Position numbers and translations under genes: made by a program
Shown here: positions 33,952 to 42,392 of the stretch, piece after piece
How positions within the stretch are numbered: position 1 is the first letter of the stretch
How the letters are laid out: every line of letters starts with the position of its first letter
Notes under the pieces: model-generated
Seen by the model: only the letters and a program-made list of their open reading frames with translations
Database searches by the model: none
What the model was told of the DNA's origin: nothing
Source of the DNA: WHSP01 sp040905505
GTDB taxonomy: Bacteria; Gemmatimonadota; Gemmatimonadetes; Longimicrobiales; Longimicrobiaceae
DNA: 64,000 nucleotides
Assembly (NCBI GenBank): GCA_040905505.1
Contig: JBBDRL010000038.1
Span: 95,397-159,396, forward strand
Direction of reading: 5' to 3'

Positions 33952-34335
33952 ATGCCCCAATTCCGCCGGACGGACCGGATCAACGAGCAGCTCCGGCAGG
34001 AGATCTCCCTGCTGATCCGGGACGGAGTTCGCGACCCCCGTGTCGGTCTCGCTACCGTTACGGCCGTCGAGGCCTCGCCGGAGCTCGACCACGCCAGGAT
34101 CTACGTGACGGCGCTCGGCGAGGAGGACGAGAAGGAGGAGGTGCTTGCGGGCCTCCGCAGCGCAGCGCCCTTCATCCGGAGCCAGCTCGGCCGCACTCTG
34201 CACATGCGGCGCATTCCGGAGCTCCATTTCGAGATCGACCGCAAGCTCGAGAACGCGATGCGAATCGAGCACCTGCTGCGCGAAGCCCTTCCGGACGACG
34301 GCGGCAGCGACGAGGGAGCGGATCCACAGGAATGA
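33952..34335 (+). CDS. rbfA: Ribosome-binding factor A
   Basis: RbfA is a late 30S-assembly factor that binds near the 3' end of 16S rRNA helix 1. The 127-residue protein has the KH-type fold with FRRTDRINEQLRQEISLLIRDGVRDPRVGLATVTAVEASPEL and the RRIPELHFEID strand. No Shine-Dalgarno sequence exists because the heptamer element ends 4 bases before the ATG. Its stop overlaps truB (ATGA). Confidence 0.95.
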   Translation: MPQFRRTDRINEQLRQEISLLIRDGVRDPRVGLATVTAVEASPELDHARIYVTALGEEDEKEEVLAGLRSAAPFIRSQLGRTLHMRRIPELHFEIDRKLENAMRIEHLLREALPDDGGSDEGADPQE

Positions 34336-35210
34336 GCGCACCCAACGGGGTGCTCCCCGTCGACAAGCCGACGGGCCCGACCTCGCACGATGTCGTCTCT
34401 CTCGCTCGCCGAGCGCTGGGGGTACGCCGAATCGGCCATACCGGCACCCTCGACCCGTTCGCGTCCGGACTGCTGCTCCTCTGTATCGGCCCCGCCACCC
34501 GCCTGGCCGAGTACCTCACCGGTCTTCCCAAGCGCTATACCGCCGCACTGCGTCTCGGTGTCGCCACGGATACCGACGATCGCGACGGTTCACCCATCAT
34601 GACGTCCGACGACTGGGCGTCGTTGAGCGAGGCCGAGGTGGTCGAGGCGCTCTCCAAGCAGGCGGGCGACATCCTCCAGGTGCCGCCGCGCTACTCCGCC
34701 AAGAAGATCGCCGGAGAACGAATGTACGTGGCCGCCCGACGTGGCGACCACGTGGTGGCCGAACCGGTTCGCGTGACGATCTCGCTAATCCAGCTGATCC
34801 GGTTCGAGCCGCCAGAAGTCGAATTCGAAGTGGAGTGTTCGACCGGGACGTACATTCGTGCGATCGCCCGCGACATCGGATCCGAGCTTGGCGTCGGCGC
34901 ACATTTGACGGCACTCAGAAGGACGCGCATCGGGGACTGGGACGTCGCGGACGCAATCGACACCGACGCCCTGGCGGATGCCGCCTCGGTCAGCACGGCC
35001 CTCGTTGCGCCCGCAGATGCGGTCAAGCACCTGCCCCGCGTCACGGTGACGGAAGCGGACCGCGAAACCGTACTGCACGGCGGCAGTCTGTCACTCGACC
35101 CGCCGGTCCCCTCGTCCGGTCCGATCGCGTTGATGTCGGACGCGGGCGATCTCCTCGCGATCGCCGAGGCGCGCGGCGCTCGCCTTCAGCCGCGAAAGGT
35201 CTTCGCGTGA
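34332..35210 (+). CDS. truB: tRNA pseudouridine-55 synthase
   Basis: TruB converts U55 of the tRNA T-loop to pseudouridine. The 292-residue protein shows GVLPVDKPTGPTSHDVV, then the catalytic-Asp motif RRIGHTGTLDPFASGLL near residues 35-52, YTAALRLGVATDTDDRDG and the PPRYSAKKIAGERMY loop. It overlaps rbfA by four bases and ends in a GTGA overlap with ribF, so the three are translationally coupled. Confidence 0.96.
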   Translation: MSAPNGVLPVDKPTGPTSHDVVSLARRALGVRRIGHTGTLDPFASGLLLLCIGPATRLAEYLTGLPKRYTAALRLGVATDTDDRDGSPIMTSDDWASLSEAEVVEALSKQAGDILQVPPRYSAKKIAGERMYVAARRGDHVVAEPVRVTISLIQLIRFEPPEVEFEVECSTGTYIRAIARDIGSELGVGAHLTALRRTRIGDWDVADAIDTDALADAASVSTALVAPADAVKHLPRVTVTEADRETVLHGGSLSLDPPVPSSGPIALMSDAGDLLAIAEARGARLQPRKVFA

Positions 35211-36154
35211 GGGCCACACATGGCGGCGCGACGTCTCCTCCGCTTCCACGCGACGGCCGCGGCGCCGTCGTGACGGTGGGCACCTTCGACGGCGTGCATC
35301 GAGGCCACCATGCCGTGCTCAATGAAATCGCCGAGCGGGCGCGGCGGGCCGACCGTCGGAGCGTTCTGGTGACCTTCCATCCTCACCCGCTGCGGATCGT
35401 GCGGCCCGAAGCCGCCCCGCGACTGCTCACCGTTCCCGCCGAAAAGAAGGAATTCCTCGCCGAGTCGGGGCTCGACTACGCCGTATTCCTGGCCTTCACC
35501 CCGGAGCTGCGCCAGTACCCCGCGCGCCGCTTCGTCGAGGAGATCCTGCTCGGCCGGATCGGCATGCAGGAGCTCGTCATCGGCTACGACCACGGCTTCG
35601 GCCGCGGCCGCGAAGGCACCGTAGATACGATGCGGGACCTGGGTGCCGAGCTCGGCTTCGACGTCGACGTCGTGGACGCGGTGCGGACGCAGGGGGAGCC
35701 GATCTCCTCTTCGCTCATTCGCAATGCCCTGGAATCCGGCGATGTCGCCAAGGCCGCCCGGGCGCTCGGACGCCCCTACTCGTTTCAGGGCCCCGTCGTG
35801 AAGGGTATGCACCAGGGGCGCAAGCTGGGATTCCCGACCGCCAACATCAGCATCGGCGACCCGGACAAACTGATGCCCCTCGAAGGTGTGTATGCCGTCT
35901 ATGGTTGTGTGAACGGCGACCGCGTGCCCGGTCTGCTGCATCTCGGACCGCGCCCGACGTTCAGCGGGTTCCCGCCCTCGGTCGAGCTGCATCTGCTCGA
36001 CTGGGACGGGGACATTTACGGGCGGATCGTGCGCGTCGACTTCTGCGCCAGGCTTCGCGAGATCCGACCCTTCGGTTCACCAGCCGAGCTGATCGCTCAG
36101 ATGCATCGCGACGTCGAAATCGGCCGGGCCGCGCTGGCCGCAAACGCGTGTTGA
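35207..36154 (+). CDS. ribF: Bifunctional riboflavin kinase / FAD synthetase
   Basis: RibF phosphorylates riboflavin to FMN and adenylates FMN to FAD. The 315-residue protein has an N-terminal nucleotidyltransferase domain with VGTFDGVHRGHHAVL near 23-37 and EFLAESGLDYAVFLAF, and a C-terminal riboflavin-kinase domain with KLGFPTANISIG and the GVYAVYGCVNG strand. GTG 35207 overlaps the truB stop; the long open frame further upstream runs inside truB and rbfA and is not coding. It ends the operon. Confidence 0.95.
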   Translation: MRATHGGATSPPLPRDGRGAVVTVGTFDGVHRGHHAVLNEIAERARRADRRSVLVTFHPHPLRIVRPEAAPRLLTVPAEKKEFLAESGLDYAVFLAFTPELRQYPARRFVEEILLGRIGMQELVIGYDHGFGRGREGTVDTMRDLGAELGFDVDVVDAVRTQGEPISSSLIRNALESGDVAKAARALGRPYSFQGPVVKGMHQGRKLGFPTANISIGDPDKLMPLEGVYAVYGCVNGDRVPGLLHLGPRPTFSGFPPSVELHLLDWDGDIYGRIVRVDFCARLREIRPFGSPAELIAQMHRDVEIGRAALAANAC

Positions 36155-36237
36155 CCATCGCCATGCCGCTGAGGGCCTCTGCCGTGAAACGCGGGGCCCG
36201 GGCCTCCGATCACTCGACTCTCGACTTCACCGCTGCT

Positions 36238-36264
36238 GACCGGCCGGGTACGGACCGGCCGGGT
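36238..36264 (+). repeat. 12-bp direct repeat in the ribF-rpsO gap
   Basis: GACCGGCCGGGT occurs twice, at 36238-36249 and 36253-36264, separated by ACG. Each copy contains the palindrome CCGGCCGG, so the pair can also form hairpins. It lies about 30 bases before a possible promoter of rpsO and could be a protein-binding site or part of a transcript end for ribF. No T tract follows. Confidence 0.5.
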
Positions 36265-36291
36265 TGTGGTACGACGCCAGCGCCATTACCT

Positions 36292-36359
36292 TTGACGGCT
36301 ATCGTCCGCTCCATCATGAAGCGGTGGTTATTCGCTTTTCAAGTAGCGTAGACTCTTGA
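36292..36359 (+). promoter_or_regulatory. Possible promoter and hairpin leader of rpsO
   Basis: TTGACG (36292-36297) is a near-consensus -35 box; 17 bases later CATGAA (36315-36320) is a poor -10 box. Further down, TCAAG (36339-36343) and CTTGA (36355-36359) form a short hairpin ending directly at the GAGGAGG ribosome site of rpsO. In E. coli, S15 represses its own translation through a leader structure; a similar role here is inference. Confidence 0.35.
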
Positions 36360-36375
36360 GGAGGCATTGAAGGGC

Positions 36376-36636
36376 ATGTCGATCGATCGCGACGCAGTCA
36401 TCACCAAGTATCAGCTCCACGAGAACGACCGCGGTTCAGCCCGGGTCCAGGTGGCGCTGCTCACGGCCAGGATCAATCATCTGACGGATCACTTTCGGTC
36501 TCATCACAAGGACCATCATTCGCGCCGCGGGCTTCTGAAGATGGTGGGCCAGCGCCGTCGCCTGCTGGACTATCTGCGGCGGACCGATCTCGAGCAGTAC
36601 CGGAAGCTGATCGGGGATCTCGGGCTCCGGCATTGA
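36376..36636 (+). CDS. rpsO: 30S ribosomal protein S15
   Basis: S15 binds the central domain of 16S rRNA early in assembly. The 86-residue protein has the four-helix S15 pattern with GSARVQVALLTARINHLTDHFRSHHKDHHSRRGLLKMVGQRRRLLDYL. ATG 36376 is preferred over TTG 36367 because GAGGAGG (36358-36364) is 11 bases away from it but only 2 bases from the TTG, and because homologues start with MSIxxxxK. It precedes pnp, the common rpsO-pnp order. Confidence 0.96.
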   Translation: MSIDRDAVITKYQLHENDRGSARVQVALLTARINHLTDHFRSHHKDHHSRRGLLKMVGQRRRLLDYLRRTDLEQYRKLIGDLGLRH

Positions 36637-36640
36637 GGTC

Positions 36641-36671
36641 GGGGATCAGGGGTAAGGGGCCAGCGATCAGC
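36641..36671 (+). repeat. Degenerate heptamer array after rpsO
   Basis: Units of seven bases, GGGGATC, AGGGGTA, AGGGGCC, AGCGATC, follow the rpsO stop by 4 bases. GCGATCAGC at the right end can pair with GCTGATCCGC at 36719-36728. The repeat is less regular than the other heptamer arrays but has the same phase and position. Confidence 0.5.
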
Positions 36672-36793
36672 ATGCGAATGCCGTCGAACTGGATGTCCGG
36701 CTGCGGACCCAGGCAGTTCGCTGATCCGCGTTCACGGAGCGCTGAGCCTTAGTTGTTACGCCGTACGGCATAAGCTGTGCGGCGATCTTTCTG

Positions 36794-36851
36794 CTCCCTA
36801 GGGAGGGTTGCCGGCGCACGTGGGGATCCGGCGGCCAAGTGAAACCCCCAC
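36794..36851 (+). other. Structured pnp leader
   Basis: The 242-base gap between rpsO and pnp contains several palindromes: GCCGTACGGC near 36760-36769, a perfect 12-bp CTCCCTAGGGAG at 36794-36805, and a stem GTGGGG (36820-36825) with CCCCAC (36846-36851) ending 27 bases before the pnp ATG. In E. coli a leader hairpin cut by RNase III underlies pnp autoregulation; these hairpins could play that role, but this is inference. GGAAGAAG gives the ribosome site. Confidence 0.45.
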
Positions 36852-36878
36852 TCATAGAAACGCGGAAGAAGCGAAATA

Positions 36879-38972
36879 ATGGCCAGAATCGAGAAGCAGT
36901 TTGCGGGTCGGCCCCTGGTGATCGAGACAGGGAAGATGGCACGTCAGGCGGACGGGTCGTGCACGATACAGTTCGGCGAGACCAAGGTGCTCTGCACTGC
37001 GGTCGCACGGGACAAGCCCACCCACCTGCCGTTCTTCCCCCTGACGATCGAATACCGGGAGCGGACCTACGCGGCCGGGAAGATCCCGGGAGGATACATC
37101 AAGCGGGAGGGCAGACCCTCCGACAAGGAGATCCTTTCGGCTCGCTTGATCGATCGGCCGCTGCGCCCGCTCTTCCCTGACGGATTTCAGAACGAAACGC
37201 AGGTCTTCGTCTACGTCATCTCCGCCGACCAGGAGAACGACGCGGACGTACTCGGTATCACCGGTGGGGCGCTGGCGCTGAACATGAGCCGCATCCCCTT
37301 CGACAATCCGGTCGCGGCGGTGCGCATCGGGCGGATTCAGGGGCAGTGGGTTCTCAACCCGACCTTCCAGCAGCTGGACTACTCGGATCTGGACATCGTG
37401 GTCGCGGGCACCGAGAAGGCGCTGCTGATGGTCGAGGGCGGAGCGCTCGAGGTGCCGGAAGAGGTGATCGCGGAAGGATTGCAGGTCGCCCACGAAGGGA
37501 TTCGCGAGCTGATCTCGATCCAGCAGGAGGTGCTGGCCGCGATGGATCGGCCGGAGCCGATGGAGTGGACCGGGAAGGCCGAGGAGCCGTCGTTCACCGA
37601 GAAGGTGATGGACGCGGCGAGCGCCCGCATCCGCGAGGCCCTCAAAGTATCGGGCAAACAGGAGCGCAGCGAAGCGGTCGCGGCCATCAGGACGGAAGTG
37701 ACGCAGCAATTCGAGGAAGAAGCCGCTGAATACGGCTACGACGTCGCCGGGCTCATAAAGGAGGCCGAGAAGCAGCAGATGCGCCAGTTGATCCTGACTG
37801 ATGGGGTCCGGGCGGACGGCCGCGGTCTCGACGACGTGCGCGACATCTCGATCGAGCTCGGGCTCCTTCCCCGTGCCCATGGGTCGGCGCTCTTCACCCG
37901 TGGACAGACGCAGTCGCTCGGTGTGGTGACGCTCGGAACCCCGCAGGACGAGCAGCGCCTGGAGACGGTCGACTTCGCCACGGAGCAGAGCAAGAGCTTC
38001 ATGCTCCACTACAACTTTCCTCCCTTCTGTACTGGTGAAGCCAAGCCCGTCCGCGGCACGAGCCGACGCGAGGTGGGTCATGGCGTGCTTGCGGAGCGCG
38101 CGCTCGCTGCGGTGCTCCCGGCGTACGAGGACTTCCCATATACGATCCGGATCGTCTCGGACATTCTCGAGTCGAACGGCAGCTCGTCCATGGCAACCGT
38201 ATGCTCCGGCTCGCTCGCGATGATGCAGGCCGGCGTCCCGCTGAGGGCGGCGTGTGCCGGCGTCGCGATGGGGCTCATCAAGGAAGGCGATCAGGTGGCC
38301 GTGCTCACGGACATCCTCGGACTAGAGGATGCGCTGGGCGACATGGACTTCAAGATCGCCGGTACCCGGGCAGGCGTCACCTCGATCCAGATGGACATCA
38401 AGATCGAGGGGCTGACGCTCGAGATCATGCGTGAAGCCCTGACCCGCGCGACCCGCGCGCGGATGCACATCCTGGACGAGATGGACAAGGCGATCACCGA
38501 GCCGCGGACCGAGCTTTCGAAGTACGCGCCCCGGATCATCACCATCAAGATCAACCCGTCGAAGATCGGCGAGATCATCGGGCCCAAGGGTAAGACGATC
38601 CGTGGTATTCAGGAGGCGACCGGCGCGACCCTCAACGTCGACGACGACGGCACCGTCACGATCTCCTCGCCCGGTGGAGAGGGCGGCGAGCGCGCGCGCA
38701 AGATGATCGCCGCGATCACGGAGGAGCCCGAGGTCGGCAAGATCTACGAGGGCGTCGTCAAGAGCACGACTAATTTCGGGGCTTTCGTGGAGATCATCCC
38801 CGGGACCGAGGGGCTCTGCCACATCTCCGAGCTCCAGGAGCAGCGAACCGAGAAGACGGAAGACGTCGTCAAGAAGGGCGATGTCGTAGCGGTGAAGCTG
38901 CTCGCCATCGATGAAAAGGGGCGGCTACGCCTCTCGCGCAAAGCGGCCATCGCCGAGATGGCGGCGGACTGA
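36879..38972 (+). CDS. pnp: Polyribonucleotide nucleotidyltransferase (PNPase)
   Basis: PNPase degrades RNA 3' to 5' by phosphorolysis and adds tails in reverse. The 697-residue protein contains two RNase PH domains (about 8-220 and 310-545) linked by a helical domain, with AGKIPGGYIKREGRPSDKEILSARLIDRPLRPLFP in the first and the RGTSRREVGHGVLAERAL and SDILESNGSSSMATVC segments in the second. A KH domain follows (IGPKGKTIRGIQEATG, about 560-620), then an S1 domain (about 625-690). Length and order are standard. Confidence 0.97.
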   Translation: MARIEKQFAGRPLVIETGKMARQADGSCTIQFGETKVLCTAVARDKPTHLPFFPLTIEYRERTYAAGKIPGGYIKREGRPSDKEILSARLIDRPLRPLFPDGFQNETQVFVYVISADQENDADVLGITGGALALNMSRIPFDNPVAAVRIGRIQGQWVLNPTFQQLDYSDLDIVVAGTEKALLMVEGGALEVPEEVIAEGLQVAHEGIRELISIQQEVLAAMDRPEPMEWTGKAEEPSFTEKVMDAASARIREALKVSGKQERSEAVAAIRTEVTQQFEEEAAEYGYDVAGLIKEAEKQQMRQLILTDGVRADGRGLDDVRDISIELGLLPRAHGSALFTRGQTQSLGVVTLGTPQDEQRLETVDFATEQSKSFMLHYNFPPFCTGEAKPVRGTSRREVGHGVLAERALAAVLPAYEDFPYTIRIVSDILESNGSSSMATVCSGSLAMMQAGVPLRAACAGVAMGLIKEGDQVAVLTDILGLEDALGDMDFKIAGTRAGVTSIQMDIKIEGLTLEIMREALTRATRARMHILDEMDKAITEPRTELSKYAPRIITIKINPSKIGEIIGPKGKTIRGIQEATGATLNVDDDGTVTISSPGGEGGERARKMIAAITEEPEVGKIYEGVVKSTTNFGAFVEIIPGTEGLCHISELQEQRTEKTEDVVKKGDVVAVKLLAIDEKGRLRLSRKAAIAEMAAD

Positions 38973-38996
38973 GCAGCACGAGTTCCGGCAGGACGT

Positions 38997-39033
38997 GACG
39001 AGGACGTGCCATCGGGGTGCGTCCTCGTCGCTT
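38997..39033 (+). terminator. Intrinsic terminator after pnp
   Basis: A 10-bp perfect stem GACGAGGACG (38997-39006) and CGTCCTCGTC (39020-39029) with a 13-base loop is followed by GCTTT. It lies 25 bases after the pnp stop. dut starts 65 bases further on and would need its own promoter or read-through. Confidence 0.85.
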
Positions 39034-39097
39034 TAACTCGGCAGTTGCACGAGTCCGGCAGAGCATCCCACACCGTCCAGCTCTCACTGCGCTAAAC

Positions 39098-39547
39098 ATG
39101 ACCGACAGCTCGCAAGTCCGCTTCTTTCGAATGCCGGAGAATCCCGACCTACCGCTACCCAGTCGTCAGACGCCGGGATCGTCCGGGTATGACGTCTCCT
39201 CGGCCGAGCCTGACCTCGTCCTTCAGCCGGGAGAACGCCGGGCAGTTTCTACCGGCCTGAGGATGGAATTGCCGCCCCACCTGGAGTGCCAGGTCCGCCC
39301 ACGCTCAGGGCTGGCTCTACGAAACGGTCTCATGATCCCCAATTCTCCCGCGACCATCGACCCCGATTATCGCGGCGAGCTCCGGATCATCCTCTGGAAC
39401 GGCGGCGACGAATCCATTGTGATCAGTCGCGGAATGCGAGTCGCACAGCTCGTTTTCGCCCGCTTCGCCACCCCGGAGGTCGTCGAGGTCAACCATCTGG
39501 GCAGCACGGGACGCGGTGAGAGCGGGTTCGGCTCCACCGGCGCCTGA
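39098..39547 (+). CDS. dut: Deoxyuridine 5'-triphosphate nucleotidohydrolase
   Basis: dUTPase hydrolyses dUTP to dUMP and pyrophosphate, keeping uracil out of DNA. The 149-residue trimeric-type protein shows the five motifs: SSGYDVSS, RPRSGLALRNG, SPATIDPDYRGEL, GMRVAQLVF and GRGESGFGSTG. Two motifs differ slightly from the usual AGTID and RGxGGFGSTG. ATG 39098 is preferred; the open frame from 39017 adds 27 Arg-rich residues and starts near the pnp terminator. Confidence 0.93.
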   Translation: MTDSSQVRFFRMPENPDLPLPSRQTPGSSGYDVSSAEPDLVLQPGERRAVSTGLRMELPPHLECQVRPRSGLALRNGLMIPNSPATIDPDYRGELRIILWNGGDESIVISRGMRVAQLVFARFATPEVVEVNHLGSTGRGESGFGSTGA

Positions 39548-39743
39548 CCCTCTCCGACGCAGCAGAGGCTTCGTACGGCATACTCTCTGCGTTGGGACAC
39601 GCGCCGCCAGGGGGCCGAACGCACCGCGATCGTCCGCTTGCGAGCGTGCGGAACCATACATACCTTCGGACGTTCCGTGTATTCCAACCATTCGGTGGGC
39701 GGGAGTGGGTGGCCTGCCTCGACGTGCGCTACCTGGGAGAGAA

Positions 39744-40781
39744 ATGGCGCTTCGCTGGTTTTCGTCCGGTACCTTCATACCGGTAAACGACATCGCGGTC
39801 GATCTCGGGACCGCCAATACACTTGTTTACGTCAAGGGCGAAGGGATCGTGCTCAACGAGCCGTCCGTCGTGGCGGTCGAGAAGGCGACGGGCAAGATCA
39901 AGGGGATCGGCCTGGAAGCCAAGCGGATGCTCGGGCGAACGCCGGAGGGTGTCGCGGCGGTCCGGCCTTTGAAGGATGGAGTGATCGCAGATGTGGACGT
40001 CACGGAGATCATGCTCCGTTACTTCCTCGAGACGGTCACATCGAAGCGGTTCTTGAAGTTGAAGCCGACGATGGTGGTGGGCGTTCCGTCAGGGATCACG
40101 GAGCTGGAGCGTCGGGCTGTGCGTTCGAGCGCACACGCGGCTGGTGCGAAGGAGGTCTACATGGTCGCCGAGCCGATGGCGGCGGCGATCGGGGTGGGGC
40201 TTCCGGTGGAGACGCCGACCGGCAACATGGTGATCGACATTGGCGGCGGTACGACGGAGATCGCGGTTATCGCGCTATCGGGCATCGTCTCCGACACTTC
40301 GATCCGGGTAGGCGGCGACGAGATCGACACGGCGATCGTGACGTTTTTGCGGAAGAATTACAACCTGATGATCGGGGAGCCGACGGCCGAGGCGGTGAAG
40401 ATCCAGATCGGCTCGGCCTTCAGCACCGGGGATGAGCGGGAGATGGATGTGAAGGGTCGCGATCTGGTATCGGGCATTCCGAAGACCGTCCGGGTGCATT
40501 CGCAGGAGGTTCGCGAGTGCATCCAGGAGCCGATCCAGGCGATCGTGGAGGCGGTGCGGCGTGCGCTGGAGATCACGCCCCCCGAGCTCGCGTCGGACAT
40601 CGTCGACCGGGGCATCGTGATGACGGGAGGCGGCGCATTGATCCGCGGTCTGGACCAACTGATCGCACGGGAGACGAACCTGCCGATCCATGTCGACGAA
40701 GAGCCACTGACGTGCGTGGTTCGTGGCGCGGGGCGGATACTCGACGACGTGAACAAATACAGAGGAGTGTTGGCGACCTGA
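39744..40781 (+). CDS. mreB: Rod shape-determining protein MreB
   Basis: MreB is the actin-like filament that guides lateral wall synthesis. The 345-residue protein has the actin-fold phosphate loops IAVDLGTANTLVYVKGEGIVLNEPS and VIDIGGGTTEIAVIALSG, EPMAAAIGVGLPV, and GGGALIRGLDQLI. An N-terminal amphipathic start (MALRWFSSG) could hold it to the membrane. ATG 39744 has GGGAG at 39735-39739; the open frame from 39516 is in the dut gap. The 196-base gap upstream has a CGGAAC/GTTCCG hairpin near 39648-39676 but no clear promoter. Confidence 0.96.
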   Translation: MALRWFSSGTFIPVNDIAVDLGTANTLVYVKGEGIVLNEPSVVAVEKATGKIKGIGLEAKRMLGRTPEGVAAVRPLKDGVIADVDVTEIMLRYFLETVTSKRFLKLKPTMVVGVPSGITELERRAVRSSAHAAGAKEVYMVAEPMAAAIGVGLPVETPTGNMVIDIGGGTTEIAVIALSGIVSDTSIRVGGDEIDTAIVTFLRKNYNLMIGEPTAEAVKIQIGSAFSTGDEREMDVKGRDLVSGIPKTVRVHSQEVRECIQEPIQAIVEAVRRALEITPPELASDIVDRGIVMTGGGALIRGLDQLIARETNLPIHVDEEPLTCVVRGAGRILDDVNKYRGVLAT

Positions 40782-41848
40782 GTGCATTTCGACCGTACCT
40801 GGGGCAAGGAGGGGAGCGGAACCGCAAACGCGATTTACGAATCGCGGCGGTGTTCTTCGGCCTCGCCCTGCTGTTGATCTTCATCCCGAGCACGTACCGC
40901 GAGGGGCTCGCGCGCGGCGTGCGGGCGACCGTGCTTCGGCCCGTGCTGGCGCTGCAGCGCGGGGCGGTGGAGCAGAGCGTCTTGTTCGAGGACGCTGCCC
41001 AGCTGCGGGCAGAGCGCGACAGCCTCGCGGCCTTCCTGGTGGGGCAGGCGGGGGTGGCGGCAGAGAACCGGCAACTCCGGGATCTCCTGGGCCTTCGGGA
41101 GAGGCTCCCGCGGTCGTTCATTCCAGCGGAAGTGATCCGGATTCCAGGCCGGGGCAGCGAAGGATTCTTCCAGATCACCGCCGGTGAGGCGCAGGGGGTC
41201 GCGCCCGGCGCCTCAATCGTGGCGGCGCAGGGGCTCGTCGGCCGCGTGCGCGAGGTCGATGAGAACGTATCCTTCGGCATCGACTGGATGCATACGGAGT
41301 TTCGCGCGAGTGCGATGACGGTGGACGCCGAGGTGTACGGAATCCTCGAACCTCGCCGCGTGGATGGCGAGCCGCTGCTGGCGTTGACGGGGACGCCGAG
41401 GCACGTCGAGCTAGAGTCCAACGCCCTCATCGTCAGCTCCGGGCACGGGGGCGTGTTCCCGCGCGGAATCCCGATCGGCACGGTAATCGGTCAGGAGGGC
41501 GGCGAGGAGGGGTGGCAGCGCAACTATCTCATCCAGCCGCTCGTCTCGCCCTCGGAGATGACCTATGTGCTGATCCTCGGCGACCCCGAGCGTTCGTTGG
41601 GCGGGCGCGACCTGGCGCTCGCCTGGGGCATTCGTCCCAGGGAGGCGGCCGAGGAGGTGAGCGTAGAGTCCGATGCATTGGACGCGGGCGTACCCGCGGC
41701 GAGCGACCCCGCAGCGTCATCGGCCGCCGGGACGCAGCCCGCTGGCCCGGCTGCTGCGGAGCAGGAGGTTCCCGATGAGGCGCCGGTGGATACGCCGGAG
41801 GAGGAAGGGCCGGCGCTACTCGGAGAACCGGTTCAGCCGCAGGAATGA
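40778..41848 (+). CDS. mreC: Rod shape-determining protein MreC, probable CTG start
   Basis: MreC is the periplasmic link between the cytoskeleton and wall synthases. The 356-residue protein has one membrane helix (about 23-40), a coiled coil (about 55-90) and the beta-barrel MreC domain to about 295, then a Pro/Ala/Glu-rich tail. No ATG, GTG or TTG is in frame between the end of mreB and the membrane helix. CTG 40778 overlaps the mreB stop as CTGA, yields SAFRPYL after the initiator, and has GAGGAG at 40762-40767. GTG 40782 is out of frame. The start is inference. Confidence 0.9.
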   Translation: MSAFRPYLGQGGERNRKRDLRIAAVFFGLALLLIFIPSTYREGLARGVRATVLRPVLALQRGAVEQSVLFEDAAQLRAERDSLAAFLVGQAGVAAENRQLRDLLGLRERLPRSFIPAEVIRIPGRGSEGFFQITAGEAQGVAPGASIVAAQGLVGRVREVDENVSFGIDWMHTEFRASAMTVDAEVYGILEPRRVDGEPLLALTGTPRHVELESNALIVSSGHGGVFPRGIPIGTVIGQEGGEEGWQRNYLIQPLVSPSEMTYVLILGDPERSLGGRDLALAWGIRPREAAEEVSVESDALDAGVPAASDPAASSAAGTQPAGPAAAEQEVPDEAPVDTPEEEGPALLGEPVQPQE

Positions 41849-41908
41849 ACGGGTGGTCGTATGCTCTCGGCCGCCGGACCCCCGTAATCAGGAGCACGTG
41901 AAATCATA

Positions 41909-42382
41909 ATGAACGGTCGGATCGGCTGGGGGTTCTGGGTGTTCATAGCCCTTCTGATCGTCCTGCATTTCCTCCTGCGAGTTGGGTTGGGATATGAGCA
42001 GCTGGCGCCTGATCTGCTCGTGGTCGCCCTGCTGCTCGCCGCCCGTCAGCTTGCGGCTGGGCACGCGGCTGGGGCCGGTCTCGCGCTGGGCATCCTGGAC
42101 GGGGCGCTCGTCCCGTTCGCGCTCGGCGCCAGCGCGCTCGCGTTGTCGGTGCTGGGGTTCGTCGGCGCCCGTTCCCGCGAGCTCTTCTCCGAGGACAACT
42201 ACTTCCTCCTCGCTCTCTATCTGTTCGCCGGCAAGTGGCTCTTCGACGCCGTCATCTTCCTCGCGACGGGCGAGGTGTTCCGGGCCGGCGCCTCCTATCT
42301 CCTCCTGGTATCGCCGTTAACCGCCCTCTATGCGGCGGCGGCGGGGCTGATCGGTCTGACCATCTATCGGGCATTCGCCTGA
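41909..42382 (+). CDS. mreD: Rod shape-determining protein MreD
   Basis: MreD is a small inner-membrane protein of the elongasome. The 157-residue protein is almost entirely hydrophobic, with about five membrane helices, and includes APDLLVVALLLAARQL and the AGAGLALGILDGAL segment typical of MreD. It follows mreC by 60 bases and precedes rodA by 10 bases. Sequence conservation in the family is low, so identity rests largely on position and hydropathy. Confidence 0.88.
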   Translation: MNGRIGWGFWVFIALLIVLHFLLRVGLGYEQLAPDLLVVALLLAARQLAAGHAAGAGLALGILDGALVPFALGASALALSVLGFVGARSRELFSEDNYFLLALYLFAGKWLFDAVIFLATGEVFRAGASYLLLVSPLTALYAAAAGLIGLTIYRAFA

Positions 42383-42392
42383 GGGCGCGGAG

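Noticed and set aside
34145..35206. Extension of the ribF frame back through truB and rbfA
   Set aside because: Both overlapped genes have complete conserved domains; the extra residues have no similarity to any family.
36155..36375. A tRNA or small gene in the ribF-rpsO gap
   Set aside because: No cloverleaf or T-loop consensus, and the short open frames overlap ribF or have no ribosome site.
36852..38081. A 409-codon open frame opposite pnp
   Set aside because: Shadow of pnp; no recognisable domain and no ribosome site.
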